DNA of 64,000 nucleotides, from positions 109,931-173,930 of the forward strand of contig NZ_FMTM01000010.1 in the NCBI RefSeq assembly GCF_900099775.1, in the 5' to 3' direction. Origin of the DNA: Rhizobium mongolense subsp. loessense. Its GTDB lineage: Bacteria; Pseudomonadota; Alphaproteobacteria; Rhizobiales; Rhizobiaceae. The notes under the pieces are model-generated. The model saw nothing but the letters and a program-made list of their open reading frames with translations. It did not search any database and was not told the DNA's origin. The position numbers and the translations under genes were made by a program. Shown in pieces: positions 44,198-52,279 of this stretch. The first letter of the stretch is position 1. Every line of letters starts with the position of its first letter.

Positions 44198-44485
44198 ATG
44201 TCTTTGAAGTTCGTTACAGCCTTCCTCCGCTCTTCCGGCGAAAGCGCCTTGATCATCCTTGAAGAGGCCGGAAGCAACCAGATTGCCGTTGTCGACAAGC
44301 AGGCGCTTCTCGATGTCGCCTCACCACCGCGTGCGGACGAGACGCGGCTGCAGGAAAACGTCGAGCTCTTTTGCGACATCGTGCGCGCAAAGCATCGCGT
44401 TAAGGATGTCGCCTCTGATGGCCGCATCTATATATCGGCGGGCGACGTCTGCGACTGGAAATCAGACCCTGGCAACCAGCATTGA
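44198..44485 (+). CDS. Small protein, DUF1488-like, paralogue 2
   Basis: A 95-aa protein (MSLKFVTAFLRSSGESALII). It shares with the convergent protein at 44517-44921 the string ASPPRA followed by R..E.VE.FC.I and the ending I.I.A.DV..W, so these two are clear paralogues; the one at 32222 is a more distant relative. ATG 44198 has GAGG eight bases upstream. A FNR-like box is upstream. Function unknown. Confidence 0.65.
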   Translation: MSLKFVTAFLRSSGESALIILEEAGSNQIAVVDKQALLDVASPPRADETRLQENVELFCDIVRAKHRVKDVASDGRIYISAGDVCDWKSDPGNQH

Positions 44486-44516
44486 CTTTCGCTGTCATTT
44501 GTCCAGCCGTTCAGGC

Positions 44517-44921
44517 TCACTCACCATTATGGCCCGTTTCCTCTGAGGTTCCGGCTGGGATAGGCTGCAGATAACGTTGCTGCTTACCAATGCGATGCCC
44601 GCTCTTGCGGGCTCCTGTTGGCTCAGAGAAAAGCGGCGCCGGCAGTGATGGCCAATGCCGGCGCCAGCCTCGCACGTCGTTTGCAGTGATGACGACGATG
44701 TCCTGATTGGTGATCGGCATTCGCATGCGATTGAGGGCGATCTCGCAGAAGGTTTCGACATGCTCCAAAAAACGCGCCTTGGTGGCGCGCGGCGGCGAGG
44801 CGACGTTCAGGATGGCGCGGCGCGTCACCAGGACGGTTCTGCATTGCGAACCGACCTGCAAAATGATGCATCCTGACTTCTCGTCCGCGTCCAATCCGGC
44901 TGCTACGACGCCATACTCCAT
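44517..44921 (-). CDS. Small protein, DUF1488-like, paralogue 3
   Basis: A 134-aa protein (MEYGVVAAGLDADEKSGCII). Its core (VTRRAILNVASPPRATKARF, then VETFCEIALNRMRM and ITANDVRGW) aligns by eye with the convergent 95-aa protein. The last ~40 residues are extra and low in structure. ATG 44921 follows AGCAGGGATC. It lies 53 bases downstream of the DksA-like gene on the same strand, so they may be co-transcribed under the box at 45353. Confidence 0.62.
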   Translation of the reverse strand: MEYGVVAAGLDADEKSGCIILQVGSQCRTVLVTRRAILNVASPPRATKARFLEHVETFCEIALNRMRMPITNQDIVVITANDVRGWRRHWPSLPAPLFSEPTGARKSGHRIGKQQRYLQPIPAGTSEETGHNGE

Positions 44922-44974
44922 GATCCCTGCTCTCCCTGGCAGTGCACAACATCCGTTGACGATTGTGTACCGGC

Positions 44975-45295
44975 TCAATCGCTGAGGCACGATTGACATG
45001 TGACGGCATAAGGGACCGCTTCGAGACGCGCTTCCGAAATCGGTGATCCACACTTGACGCAGATGCCGAAGGTACCGTTTTCAAGGCGCTGCAGGGCAGC
45101 GTTGATCGCGCGGACCTCTTCCTGCCCGGCACGTCCAAAGCCCTCCAGCACATCGTTATTTTCGAGCTCGACGGCACGGTCCTCATCGTCGGCGTCCTTT
45201 CGCCGCCCCAGATCGCTGTCAACGAGTTGCAGGCGCCGGTGAAGGTCTTCCAATCGGCTCCGCAGAACCTGTTCATATTTCTCTTTTTGCATTCT
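44975..45295 (-). CDS. DksA/TraR-type C4 zinc-finger protein
   Basis: A 106-aa cytoplasmic protein of the DksA/TraR family, which bind RNA polymerase through the secondary channel. A coiled-coil N-terminal half (~1-75) precedes a C4 zinc finger, CVKCGSPI ... CQSC, with all four Cys present. ATG 45295 follows GGAGAACCAG; upstream codons to 45511 belong to a broken DUF2249 gene. A FNR/FixK box 58 bases upstream suggests low-oxygen induction. Confidence 0.85.
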   Translation of the reverse strand, partial: RMQKEKYEQVLRSRLEDLHRRLQLVDSDLGRRKDADDEDRAVELENNDVLEGFGRAGQEEVRAINAALQRLENGTFGICVKCGSPISEARLEAVPYAVTCQSCLSD

Positions 45296-45352
45296 GGTTC
45301 TCCAGACTCTTCCTCTCCTGATCATAGTTAGGGCGATTTCAGGCGGATCATC

Positions 45353-45366
45353 TTGATCTGCGTCAA
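45353..45366 (-). promoter_or_regulatory. FNR/FixK box upstream of the DksA-like gene
   Basis: TTGAT-CTGC-GTCAA, a full match to TTGAY-N4-RTCAA, 57 bases before the ATG at 45295. Confidence 0.7.
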
Positions 45367-45470
45367 TATCTCGAAAACACAGGCGGAGACCGGCCCTCGC
45401 ATGCGCGCAGCGCGCCGACATAGCAAGCGGCCGACGGCGAATAGCCCATTCGTGGCCCCGCCTGTTCAGT

Positions 45471-45890
45471 TCATTGAAGGGGAAGACCGGTTCGCGGGGT
45501 GAGGAGCGCAAAGAGGACTTCGCCTGGGTTCATCGTTTCAACGCGAGCAAAGATCCGCTCCATGGGCTCGGGAGGCGCCAGATCCGTCAGATCGAGGTTC
45601 CATTCCGGCTCCGGCCAGATATCTGATGCCGGAGGACCCGCATCGTCGGCCGCGGCTGCTGCTGACTGCGGTGTAAACACGATTTCCCAATCGTCTTCCG
45701 CAAGCTTGGTGCTGCGGTGGCTATATCCGCGCTCGCTCAGCTGGCGAATGAGGGGAATAGGCTCGAGGATCACCAGGAGACGGAGACTTTCATCCGGACG
45801 CAACGACTGGATTGTTTCCATGATGACCTGGAACGGCATGCCGCCGTCCTTCAGGAGCTGTCTGACATCGAGTTCTCGAATTGGCGTCAT
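45471..45890 (-). pseudogene. Two-domain DUF2249 gene, frameshifted
   Basis: The frame from ATG 45890 (MTPIRELDVRQLLKDGG) encodes one DUF2249-like unit (~1-72) and the start of a second (WNLDLTDLAPPEPMERIF). It then ends after LLTPRTGLPLQ. In the next frame the second unit continues as REPVFPFNELNRRGHEW (45420-45500). One extra C in the CCCC run near 45496-45499 would explain the break; with CCC the sense is LLTREPVF. GAGAGG lies before the ATG, six bases after the preceding gene. DUF2249 proteins commonly sit with nitrite and NO reductase genes. Confidence 0.7.
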
Positions 45891-45895
45891 GGTCG

Positions 45896-46642
45896 CTACC
45901 TCTCTGAATTGATTTTGGCGATCAACAGACCGGGTTGATGGAAGGGGCTGCTTTTGGCGACGGCATCGACATGGGCAAGGATACGAACCTGGAACAATTC
46001 GAAGATCAGGCCTGCAGAGCATATCAGTTGAGCCAGGGCCGATACCTGAAATCCCGCATCGGTGTTTACTGCGATGGATCCGGCCGCCGATATGACCGCA
46101 AGGTAAAATCCGCCGAGCCAGAACGAAGCGCGGCGCTCCTTGATCAGGTCTTGCAGTCGTGGCGTCGGGCGCCGGCCGAGCAGGGGGCCGAAGGCTTCGA
46201 GCCAAGTTAGGAAGGGGACGATTTTCAGCAACTGTGCGAGACCGAGCCCCCCGAAGACGAAAAGATAGGCGATCGCGGCGCGAATACCGTCATCCGCATT
46301 GAGCGGCATGGAAATGACGAGAGCTGCCATCGACAGCGCCAGCAGCACGAATGCCGGAATGGAACCGATGCTGTTGAGCTCCAGCGTTTTGCGGTGTCGC
46401 GTGCGGTAGAGGCTGCGCATTTCGGTCGCGTAAACTGCAATCGTTCCCAAGAAGACGGCAGCCGAAATGATGAGCAGCGCCTCAATCATGTCCCGGCGCG
46501 TAAGCAGGCAGAACAGGGCAACGCCGAGTATCAGGAAGGTGGAAGCGCCGCCCGCCAGTACCATCCGTGTTCGTAAGGTATCGGGTGACAGCAGGGACAT
46601 GCCCATGAGTTTGTAGCTGACGCCGATGGCGGCAAGGCTCAT
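45896..46642 (-). CDS. Polytopic membrane protein, C-terminal part
   Basis: A 248-aa frame with about seven hydrophobic segments (SLAAIGVSYKLMGMSLLS at the start). It follows the 141-aa frame with only a TAG codon between, in the same reading frame, so both are probably parts of one ~390-aa membrane protein. I do not recognise the family by name; it has the look of NnrS-like or haem-copper-oxidase-like proteins found beside NO-metabolism genes. A GGAGG before the TAG-ATG could allow separate translation. Confidence 0.6.
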   Translation of the reverse strand: MSLAAIGVSYKLMGMSLLSPDTLRTRMVLAGGASTFLILGVALFCLLTRRDMIEALLIISAAVFLGTIAVYATEMRSLYRTRHRKTLELNSIGSIPAFVLLALSMAALVISMPLNADDGIRAAIAYLFVFGGLGLAQLLKIVPFLTWLEAFGPLLGRRPTPRLQDLIKERRASFWLGGFYLAVISAAGSIAVNTDAGFQVSALAQLICSAGLIFELFQVRILAHVDAVAKSSPFHQPGLLIAKINSER

Positions 46643-47068
46643 CTATCCTCCAAGCCCGAAGCCGGCATGCACGGGTACGGCGCGCAGGGCAAGATCGACG
46701 ATCAGGGGAGCATCGGCGACCGGCATTATCAAGGCGGCCGCTGACGACCCGTTCTTGACCGCGGCAAACCCGCAAATCAGCGCCGCAAGGCCGCCGACGA
46801 TGGCGATCAGGGCGGGCAGGTTGAAGCATTCCGTAGCCAGCCCCGCTCCCGTCAATACCGGTGTAAATTGCAACAATGCACCGATCATCAAAAGGCCGAG
46901 CCAGCCGATCGTCACGCAATGCACGATGATGAGCGTGACGGGATCCCCGATGTCGACGGATGGTTTCCAAAGGCCTGCAGCCAGCATGGCTTCTGCCAGA
47001 AGCAGAAAGACCAGCGCGGCAGCAAAATAGGACATGGTCCATCGCGAAAGTGTTGCACCGGGGATCAT
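46643..47068 (-). CDS. Polytopic membrane protein, N-terminal part, ends at in-frame amber
   Basis: A 141-aa frame (MIPGATLSRWTMSYFAAALV) with about four hydrophobic segments and the strings HCVTIGWLGLLMIGALLQF and PVLTG. It ends at TAG 46645-46643, directly followed by ATG of the 248-aa frame without change of phase. A base substitution creating the stop is the simplest reading. It lies 23 bases after the DUF2249 gene on the same strand. Confidence 0.6.
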   Translation of the reverse strand: MIPGATLSRWTMSYFAAALVFLLLAEAMLAAGLWKPSVDIGDPVTLIIVHCVTIGWLGLLMIGALLQFTPVLTGAGLATECFNLPALIAIVGGLAALICGFAAVKNGSSAAALIMPVADAPLIVDLALRAVPVHAGFGLGG

Positions 47069-47091
47069 CGTCGCTGCCCGCTTAATGCCCG

Positions 47092-47331
47092 TTAGTGGCT
47101 GCCGCAGCAGCAGTCACATCCCGATCCGAGTCGAGCGATCTCCACGCGCCATATCTCGGGGCCTTGCTCGAGATATTCCCAGGCGAACTTGCCAGGATAT
47201 CCGGTTTCTTGTTGATAGTGCAGCGGCCTCGGATCATGGTCGCTGGTGATCAGCAGCGAACCGACTGGCGCAAGCGCATTGAGGGTATTGAAAATGCGCG
47301 GATGCCGTTCAGCCGGCGCAAGCGTGCGCAC
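47092..47331 (-). CDS. DUF2249 small protein
   Basis: A 79-aa DUF2249 protein: TLAPAERHPRIFNTLNAL, LLITSDHDPRPL, a WEYLEQGPEIWRVEI core and a Cys-rich end (CDCCCGSH). The open frame begins upstream of the GTG at 47331 with IAESKKPLIDV, the usual N-terminal strand, but no start codon is available there: an ATG at 47376 is one base out of phase. The gene may therefore be slightly damaged, or start at GTG. Shares the upstream FNR boxes with hemN. Confidence 0.65.
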   Translation of the reverse strand: MRTLAPAERHPRIFNTLNALAPVGSLLITSDHDPRPLHYQQETGYPGKFAWEYLEQGPEIWRVEIARLGSGCDCCCGSH

Positions 47332-47481
47332 ATCGATCAGTGGCTTCTTGCTTTCAGCAATCGTCGCTTCCAGTCATGGATTGGAACCCCTTATAGGCCG
47401 CAGACGAATGAACTCCGGGTCAAACCGCAGCCGTGATTTGCCGGATGTTCAAAAGCCTAATGGCAATCGCGCCAATGCAAT

Positions 47482-47548
47482 TTGACTGTAAGCAAACAAT
47501 TTCCCGGATTCTCGAAAATGCGCTGGCATCGTCATTGACCTATGACAA
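47482..47548. promoter_or_regulatory. Two FNR/FixK-like boxes between DUF2249 gene and hemN
   Basis: TTGAC-TGTA-AGCAA (47482-47495) and TTGAC-CTAT-GACAA (47535-47548) each differ at one arm base from TTGAY-N4-RTCAA. The second lies 57 bases before the hemN ATG. The first could serve the divergent DUF2249 gene. Confidence 0.5.
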
Positions 47549-47605
47549 GGACAGCCGCGCGCAGCGCCTTCAAGGTCGCCAAAACGTCTTTTGAAGGAAC
47601 GCATC

Positions 47606-48958
47606 ATGTCTCATCCCCTCATCGAGAAATATGGCGAAGCGCGGCTGCCGCGGTACACGAGCTACCCGACCGCGCCTGCCTTTTCTTCAGCTATCGGTGC
47701 AGGTACCTACCGGGACTGGCTGGAAGAACTCGTCAGCTGCGACCCGGTCTCGCTCTATCTTCATATCCCTTTTTGCCGGTCGATGTGCTGGTATTGCGGG
47801 TGTCACACCACGATCACTAAGCAGAATCGGCCGATCCTTGATTACCTGGATGTCCTCCATCAGGAGATCGACCTGGTCGCGTCCAAACTGACGCAACCGC
47901 TATCCGTGCAGAATGTGCACTTCGGCGGCGGCACGCCGACGATCATGCGGCCGGACGAGTTCGCGGATTTGATGAAGCATCTAAGGAACGCCTTCGGGTT
48001 CATGCCGGGGGCGGAAATTGCCGTAGAGATCGATCCGCGTACACTTGCCAGCGAAATGGTTGACGCGCTCGCTAAGGGCGGCGTGTGTCGTGCAAGCCTG
48101 GGGGTCCAGAGTTTCGATCCGGTGGTTCAGGCGGCCATCAACCGTAAACAGACTTTCGAGCAGACACAGACCGCCGTTCAGCGATTGCGAGAGGCCGGCA
48201 TCGGCAGCATCAACTTCGACCTGATCTATGGCCTGCCGTATCAGACGGTTTCATCCTGCATCGATACCATGCAGACTGCCATCCGCTTGCGCCCCGATCG
48301 ATTTGCGGTTTTCGGCTATGCACACATCCCGGCCTTCAAGAAGCACCAGCGTCTTATCGATGAGGCAACCTTGCCGAATGCAGAAGAGCGCAACACCCAG
48401 GCCGAAGCGATCGCCGAAGCGCTGATCGATGCCGGCTATGTGCGGATCGGCCTTGATCACTTCGCCCTGCCTGCCGATGATCTTTCGATGGCCAGCATGC
48501 GGGGGGATTTGAGGCGGAACTTTCAAGGCTACACGGCAGATACGTGCGAGACTCTCATCGCGCTCGGGGCATCCGCCATCGGAAAGCTTCCGGCGGGGTA
48601 TGTCCAAAATGAAGTCGCTTCCGGAGCCTACGCGCAACGGATTGCATCCGCCAGCCTGGCCACCGTGAAAGGGTACCGCCTGACCGGGCAGGATCGGTTC
48701 CGGGCGGCAATCATCGAACGGCTGATGTGTGATTTCGCCGTCGACCTCAATCTGCTTAGCGCACGTTTTGGCTATGAAACCGGCCTCGTTCTTAACGGCA
48801 ATGACCGGCTGCGTGCGCTTGAAAGCGATGGTGTCGTTACGGTCCGCGACGGTCTTGTCACCGTGCGCAAAGATCTCAGGTTCATGATCAGGGCGGTGGC
48901 GGCAGCCTTTGATGCCTATATCGGCGCATCCGGCCGCACCCATAGCAAAGCGGCTTGA
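47606..48958 (+). CDS. hemN: Oxygen-independent coproporphyrinogen III oxidase
   Basis: Radical-SAM enzyme (450 aa) that turns coproporphyrinogen III into protoporphyrinogen IX without oxygen, supplying haem under low oxygen. The N-terminal RYTSYPTAP is typical of HemN; the 4Fe-4S site is CRSMCWYCGC (Cys57, 61, 64 and 66). FGGGTPT and LGVQSFD follow. ATG 47606 has AAGGAACGCATC upstream. FNR-like boxes precede it and a strong hairpin follows. Its product would feed the cbb3 oxidase downstream. Confidence 0.95.
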   Translation: MSHPLIEKYGEARLPRYTSYPTAPAFSSAIGAGTYRDWLEELVSCDPVSLYLHIPFCRSMCWYCGCHTTITKQNRPILDYLDVLHQEIDLVASKLTQPLSVQNVHFGGGTPTIMRPDEFADLMKHLRNAFGFMPGAEIAVEIDPRTLASEMVDALAKGGVCRASLGVQSFDPVVQAAINRKQTFEQTQTAVQRLREAGIGSINFDLIYGLPYQTVSSCIDTMQTAIRLRPDRFAVFGYAHIPAFKKHQRLIDEATLPNAEERNTQAEAIAEALIDAGYVRIGLDHFALPADDLSMASMRGDLRRNFQGYTADTCETLIALGASAIGKLPAGYVQNEVASGAYAQRIASASLATVKGYRLTGQDRFRAAIIERLMCDFAVDLNLLSARFGYETGLVLNGNDRLRALESDGVVTVRDGLVTVRKDLRFMIRAVAAAFDAYIGASGRTHSKAA

Positions 48959-48964
48959 AGGGGT

Positions 48965-49003
48965 GGAGAGACCCGAGGCCGCCCCAGCCGGTCGGGTCTC
49001 TCC
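48965..49003 (+). terminator. hemN: hemN terminator hairpin
   Basis: GGAGAGACCCGA (48965-48976) pairs perfectly with TCGGGTCTCTCC (48992-49003), loop of 15 bases. It lies between hemN and the convergent norD remnant. No long T run follows. Confidence 0.6.
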
Positions 49004-49020
49004 TTCGGGGCTGGCACCCC

Positions 49021-49577
49021 TCAGTAAACCAGCCCGCGATAGATGGCCGGCAATGCGCTCGGCAGCTTGCCGATGTCGGAAACGAGGGCGAATCCGCCCC
49101 TTCCGAAGATGGCGGGAAGATAATCCTGCGCATTGCGGTCGATCGTCACCGCGAAAACGGAAGCCCCAATGCCCGTGCTTCTCCAACAGCGAGCCGGCTG
49201 TCCTCCAGCGCGAACCGTCCTTCATAATGGTCGACATCGTTGGGTTTTCCATCCGTGAGGATCAGCAGCAGCTTTTTGCGGCTGCTTTGCCTGGAGAGCT
49301 CCTCCACCATGTGGCGGATCGCTGCGCCCATGCGGGTATAGCAGCCGGGCCGCATTGCGCTGATGCGCGAGACCGTCCGGGGTGAGAAGGCTTCGTGGAA
49401 GGCTTTCACGGTTGCAATGCGGCCCCAGAAGTGCCCCCGCGATGTGAAAGTGCTGATGGCGAAGTTGTCGCCGCAGGCGTCGAGCCCACGGGCGAAAACG
49501 TCGAGCGCCTGTTTCTCGACGTCGAGAACGCAGTGGTTGTCGACCCAGGAATCCGTTGATAACGATCCGCTGGGCCA
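49021..49577 (-). pseudogene. norD: norD remnant (C-terminal third, frameshifted)
   Basis: NorD is an AAA+-partner VWA protein needed to activate nitric oxide reductase. Only ~185 codons remain of a normal ~630. The sense is STDSWVDNHCVLDVEKQALD, FARGLDACGDNFAISTFTSR, then KKLLLILTDGKPNDVDHYEG; after a missing G in the GGGG run (49164-49167) it continues in another frame as FAVTIDRNAQDYLPAIFGRG and ends LPSALPAIYRGLVY. There is no start codon or N-terminal part, and norCBQ are absent. Confidence 0.88.
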
Positions 49578-49615
49578 TCAAAGCCCAGCTGCAGGCATTT
49601 CGAGCGATAAGCCCA

Positions 49616-50062
49616 TTATTGGGTGATCTTGACGATGTCAGCGTCGAGGCGCTTGCGGACCATGTTCGGAAGCTTTGCGGTCTTGATGGCCTCAAGATTT
49701 GCCGGCGCATCGCCAACCTGGACCAGTGCAACCATTCCCATGGCGACGTGCGGCGTGCACTTGATCACATAGGCGCCAGGCGCATCGAACTTGATCTGAA
49801 CCTGCTCGCTTGGCTTCGACTTGAATTGGGCAGCACCCTCGGGGATCAAACCCTTGAAGGATTCGACATTGTGAGACTTGTCAGTCGGCACGAAGGTGAT
49901 GGTGTCGCCAGGGGCGATCTTGGTGAAGCTCGGCTCAAACACCATGGCGCCGCCGGCGCCCTTGTTGAGCATCTGCACCTGGTGGTCGGCTGCCATCAAC
50001 GGCATGGTAGTTGCAGCAAGCAAGGCCGTCGCGGCAAAAATACCCGCAATCATCGAACACAT
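49616..50062 (-). CDS. azu: Pseudoazurin, type 1 copper protein
   Basis: Periplasmic blue copper electron carrier, 148 aa, which in denitrifiers donates electrons to nitrite reductase. A signal peptide (residues 1-25, ending PLMAAD) precedes the cupredoxin fold. Copper ligands can be read: His in KSHNVES and Cys-His-Met in CTPHVAMGM. ATG 50062 follows AGGAGATATGAG. A perfect-arm FixK box is 75 bases upstream. No nirK is present in the window, so its partner is unknown; it might serve another oxidase. Confidence 0.94.
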   Translation of the reverse strand: MCSMIAGIFAATALLAATTMPLMAADHQVQMLNKGAGGAMVFEPSFTKIAPGDTITFVPTDKSHNVESFKGLIPEGAAQFKSKPSEQVQIKFDAPGAYVIKCTPHVAMGMVALVQVGDAPANLEAIKTAKLPNMVRKRLDADIVKITQ

Positions 50063-50136
50063 CTCATATCTCCTAGTTGAACGATGGCCGAACTGGCCGT
50101 CGACTGCTGTGATACGCATGTTGAACGGGTGCTTCT

Positions 50137-50150
50137 TTGACGGTGGTCAA
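50137..50150 (-). promoter_or_regulatory. azu: FNR/FixK box upstream of pseudoazurin
   Basis: TTGAC-GGTG-GTCAA, full match to TTGAY-N4-RTCAA with perfect arms, 74 bases before the ATG. Confidence 0.7.
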
Positions 50151-50325
50151 ATAGGGGGCCATCAATCGCAAGCCTGTGATTGTCGATGCCGGATGAACGC
50201 TGGCCGGATCTTGAAGGCAAGGCCGATCCTCCGGCGCCGCCTTTGCAGCCATTAAGCGCTGACGGCCCATGCCGCACACCGGCGCGAAGCGCCTACCTGT
50301 CAGCTGCACTTCCAATCCAGGATGA

Positions 50326-52251
50326 TCAGTCCAGCAGCTCGCGAACCCGCACGGCGAGGTCCTTTGCGGTATAGGGTTTGCGCAGCCAGCTGCCTGGCGT
50401 CGCAAAGCCGCGTCCGCCGAGACCCGGCTCGGCGTAGCCTGACGTAAAGAGGATCTTCAGGTCGGAGCGGACAACGCGCGCCTCCTTGGCAAGCTCATCG
50501 CCCGTCATGCCGCCGGGCATGACAATATCCGTAAACAGCAGGGCAATCGTTGGATCTTCGGCCAGAACCTCCAAGGCCGCCCGGGCATTGCTCGCTTCGA
50601 TGACCTTGTAGCCCATGGACGACAGGCGCGCGACGGCAACACGGCGCACCCGCGCATCGTCCTCGACCACCAGCACCGTCTCAGTGCCGCCCGGCAGTAC
50701 ATCGCGCGGTTCGGATCCGGTGTCGGCCATGTCTGCTTTGCTCGCAGCTGACTGTACCCAGGGAAGATAAATGCGGATCGTCGTGCCGCGCCCGACCTCG
50801 CTATAGAGCTGCAGATGGCCGCCCGACTGCTTCACGAAACCATAAACCATGCTGAGGCCGAGGCCTGTACCGGAACCGACGTCCTTGGTGGTGAAGAACG
50901 GTTCGAAGGCGTGTTCCTTGACTTCGTCCGACATGCCGACCCCTGTATCGGTGACGGAAATGAGAACGAAGTTTCCGGTGCGTACTTGCGGATACATCTT
51001 TGCGTAGTCTGCATCGAGATAGACGCGCTTGATCTGCGTTGTCAGGCTACCGCCGCGCGGCATTGCGTCGCGGGCATTCAGCGCGATGTTCAAAAGAGCG
51101 TTTTGCAGCTGGGAACTGTCGACCAGCACGTTGTGGTTCGAGCCGACAATAACCGTCTTCAGATCGATGTTTTCGCCGAGCGTCCGGCGCAACAGATCGG
51201 AGAAGCTCGATACCAACAGTCCGAGATCCGCAAGCGTTGGATTAAGGGGCTGTCGGCGCCCGAATGCCAAAAGTTGCTCCGTCAGCTTCGCGCCATCGCC
51301 GGCCGCCTCCTGCGCCTCTCGCAACAGCGGGCTGAGCGGTCCCTCCGCGAGCTTCGCTTCGATCATTTCGAGATTGCCGCTGATCACCGTCAGAAGATTG
51401 TTGAAGTCATGGGCAATCCCACCTGTCAGCTGCCCGACGGCTTCCATCTTTTGCGCCTGCCGCAGGTCTTCTTCGATCTTGTACCGGCCCGTCAGATCGC
51501 GGACGAAGCCGGTAAATATCCGCTCGCCGTTTGCCGTCGTCTCACCGACATGTAGCTCCATTGGGAACTTCGAGCCGTCAGCCCGTTGACCGGTCACTAC
51601 CCGGCCATAGCCAATAATGCGGCGCTCGCCCGTCTTGATATAACGCGCGATATAATCGTCATGCGCGTCACGATCGGGGCTTGGCATCAAATTGCTGATA
51701 TTCCGGCCGCAGATGTCGTCCGCTTTAATGCCGAACAGCTTTTCTGCAGCGGTGCTGAAAGAGATGACAATTCCGCGCTCATCGATAACGATCATCGCTT
51801 CGGGAACTGTTGCGAGAATGGACCGCAGGTGAGCCTCGCGTGCGTTGACCTCGCTTTCGGCGCGCTTCAGATCGCTGATATCATTGTCGGTTTGGATGAT
51901 GACCGCTTCGCCGTCGGAAGGTTTCACCGCCATGCAGCGCGACGTCACGTACACATCATAGCCGTCCTTGTGGCGATGGATGAGTTCGCCCTGCCAGTAT
52001 CCTTGCTGTCGCAGCTGCTCACTGACATTTTCGCGCGGTTCGGGAAACTGCGAAGCAAGCAGCTCTTCAACGGCTTTGCCGACAGCCTCCTCATGCGTCC
52101 AGCCGTACATGCTTTCGCAGCCGGCCGACCATTCGGTGACGATGCCGTCAACGCCATACATGATGATGTTGTTGGCGCCGCCCATAATGCGGACGATGGC
52201 CTCGAGTTCTTGCTTTGATGTTGTGCGCGGCGAAATGAAGCGTTGCGACAT
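50326..52251 (-). CDS. fixL: Hybrid FixL oxygen-sensing histidine kinase
   Basis: Soluble hybrid kinase of 641 aa. Order: PAS1 (~20-125), haem PAS2 (~135-255), HisKA with HDFNN (phospho-His ~281), HATPase (NIALNARDAM, DTGVGM, GTGLGLSMVYGF), and a C-terminal receiver with Asp in FTDIVMPGG (~575). PAS2 keeps the FixL haem His (~197, in DAHDDYIARY) and the Arg of IIGYGR that contacts bound oxygen. Hybrid FixL without FixJ is typical of R. etli and R. leguminosarum plasmids. I prefer ATG 52251 (MSQRFISP), 28 bases after the fixK stop; a frame to 52329 would overlap fixK. Confidence 0.9.
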   Translation of the reverse strand: MSQRFISPRTTSKQELEAIVRIMGGANNIIMYGVDGIVTEWSAGCESMYGWTHEEAVGKAVEELLASQFPEPRENVSEQLRQQGYWQGELIHRHKDGYDVYVTSRCMAVKPSDGEAVIIQTDNDISDLKRAESEVNAREAHLRSILATVPEAMIVIDERGIVISFSTAAEKLFGIKADDICGRNISNLMPSPDRDAHDDYIARYIKTGERRIIGYGRVVTGQRADGSKFPMELHVGETTANGERIFTGFVRDLTGRYKIEEDLRQAQKMEAVGQLTGGIAHDFNNLLTVISGNLEMIEAKLAEGPLSPLLREAQEAAGDGAKLTEQLLAFGRRQPLNPTLADLGLLVSSFSDLLRRTLGENIDLKTVIVGSNHNVLVDSSQLQNALLNIALNARDAMPRGGSLTTQIKRVYLDADYAKMYPQVRTGNFVLISVTDTGVGMSDEVKEHAFEPFFTTKDVGSGTGLGLSMVYGFVKQSGGHLQLYSEVGRGTTIRIYLPWVQSAASKADMADTGSEPRDVLPGGTETVLVVEDDARVRRVAVARLSSMGYKVIEASNARAALEVLAEDPTIALLFTDIVMPGGMTGDELAKEARVVRSDLKILFTSGYAEPGLGGRGFATPGSWLRKPYTAKDLAVRVRELLD

Positions 52252-52279
52252 TGTGTTCAACTCGATCGTCCCGAGCCCG

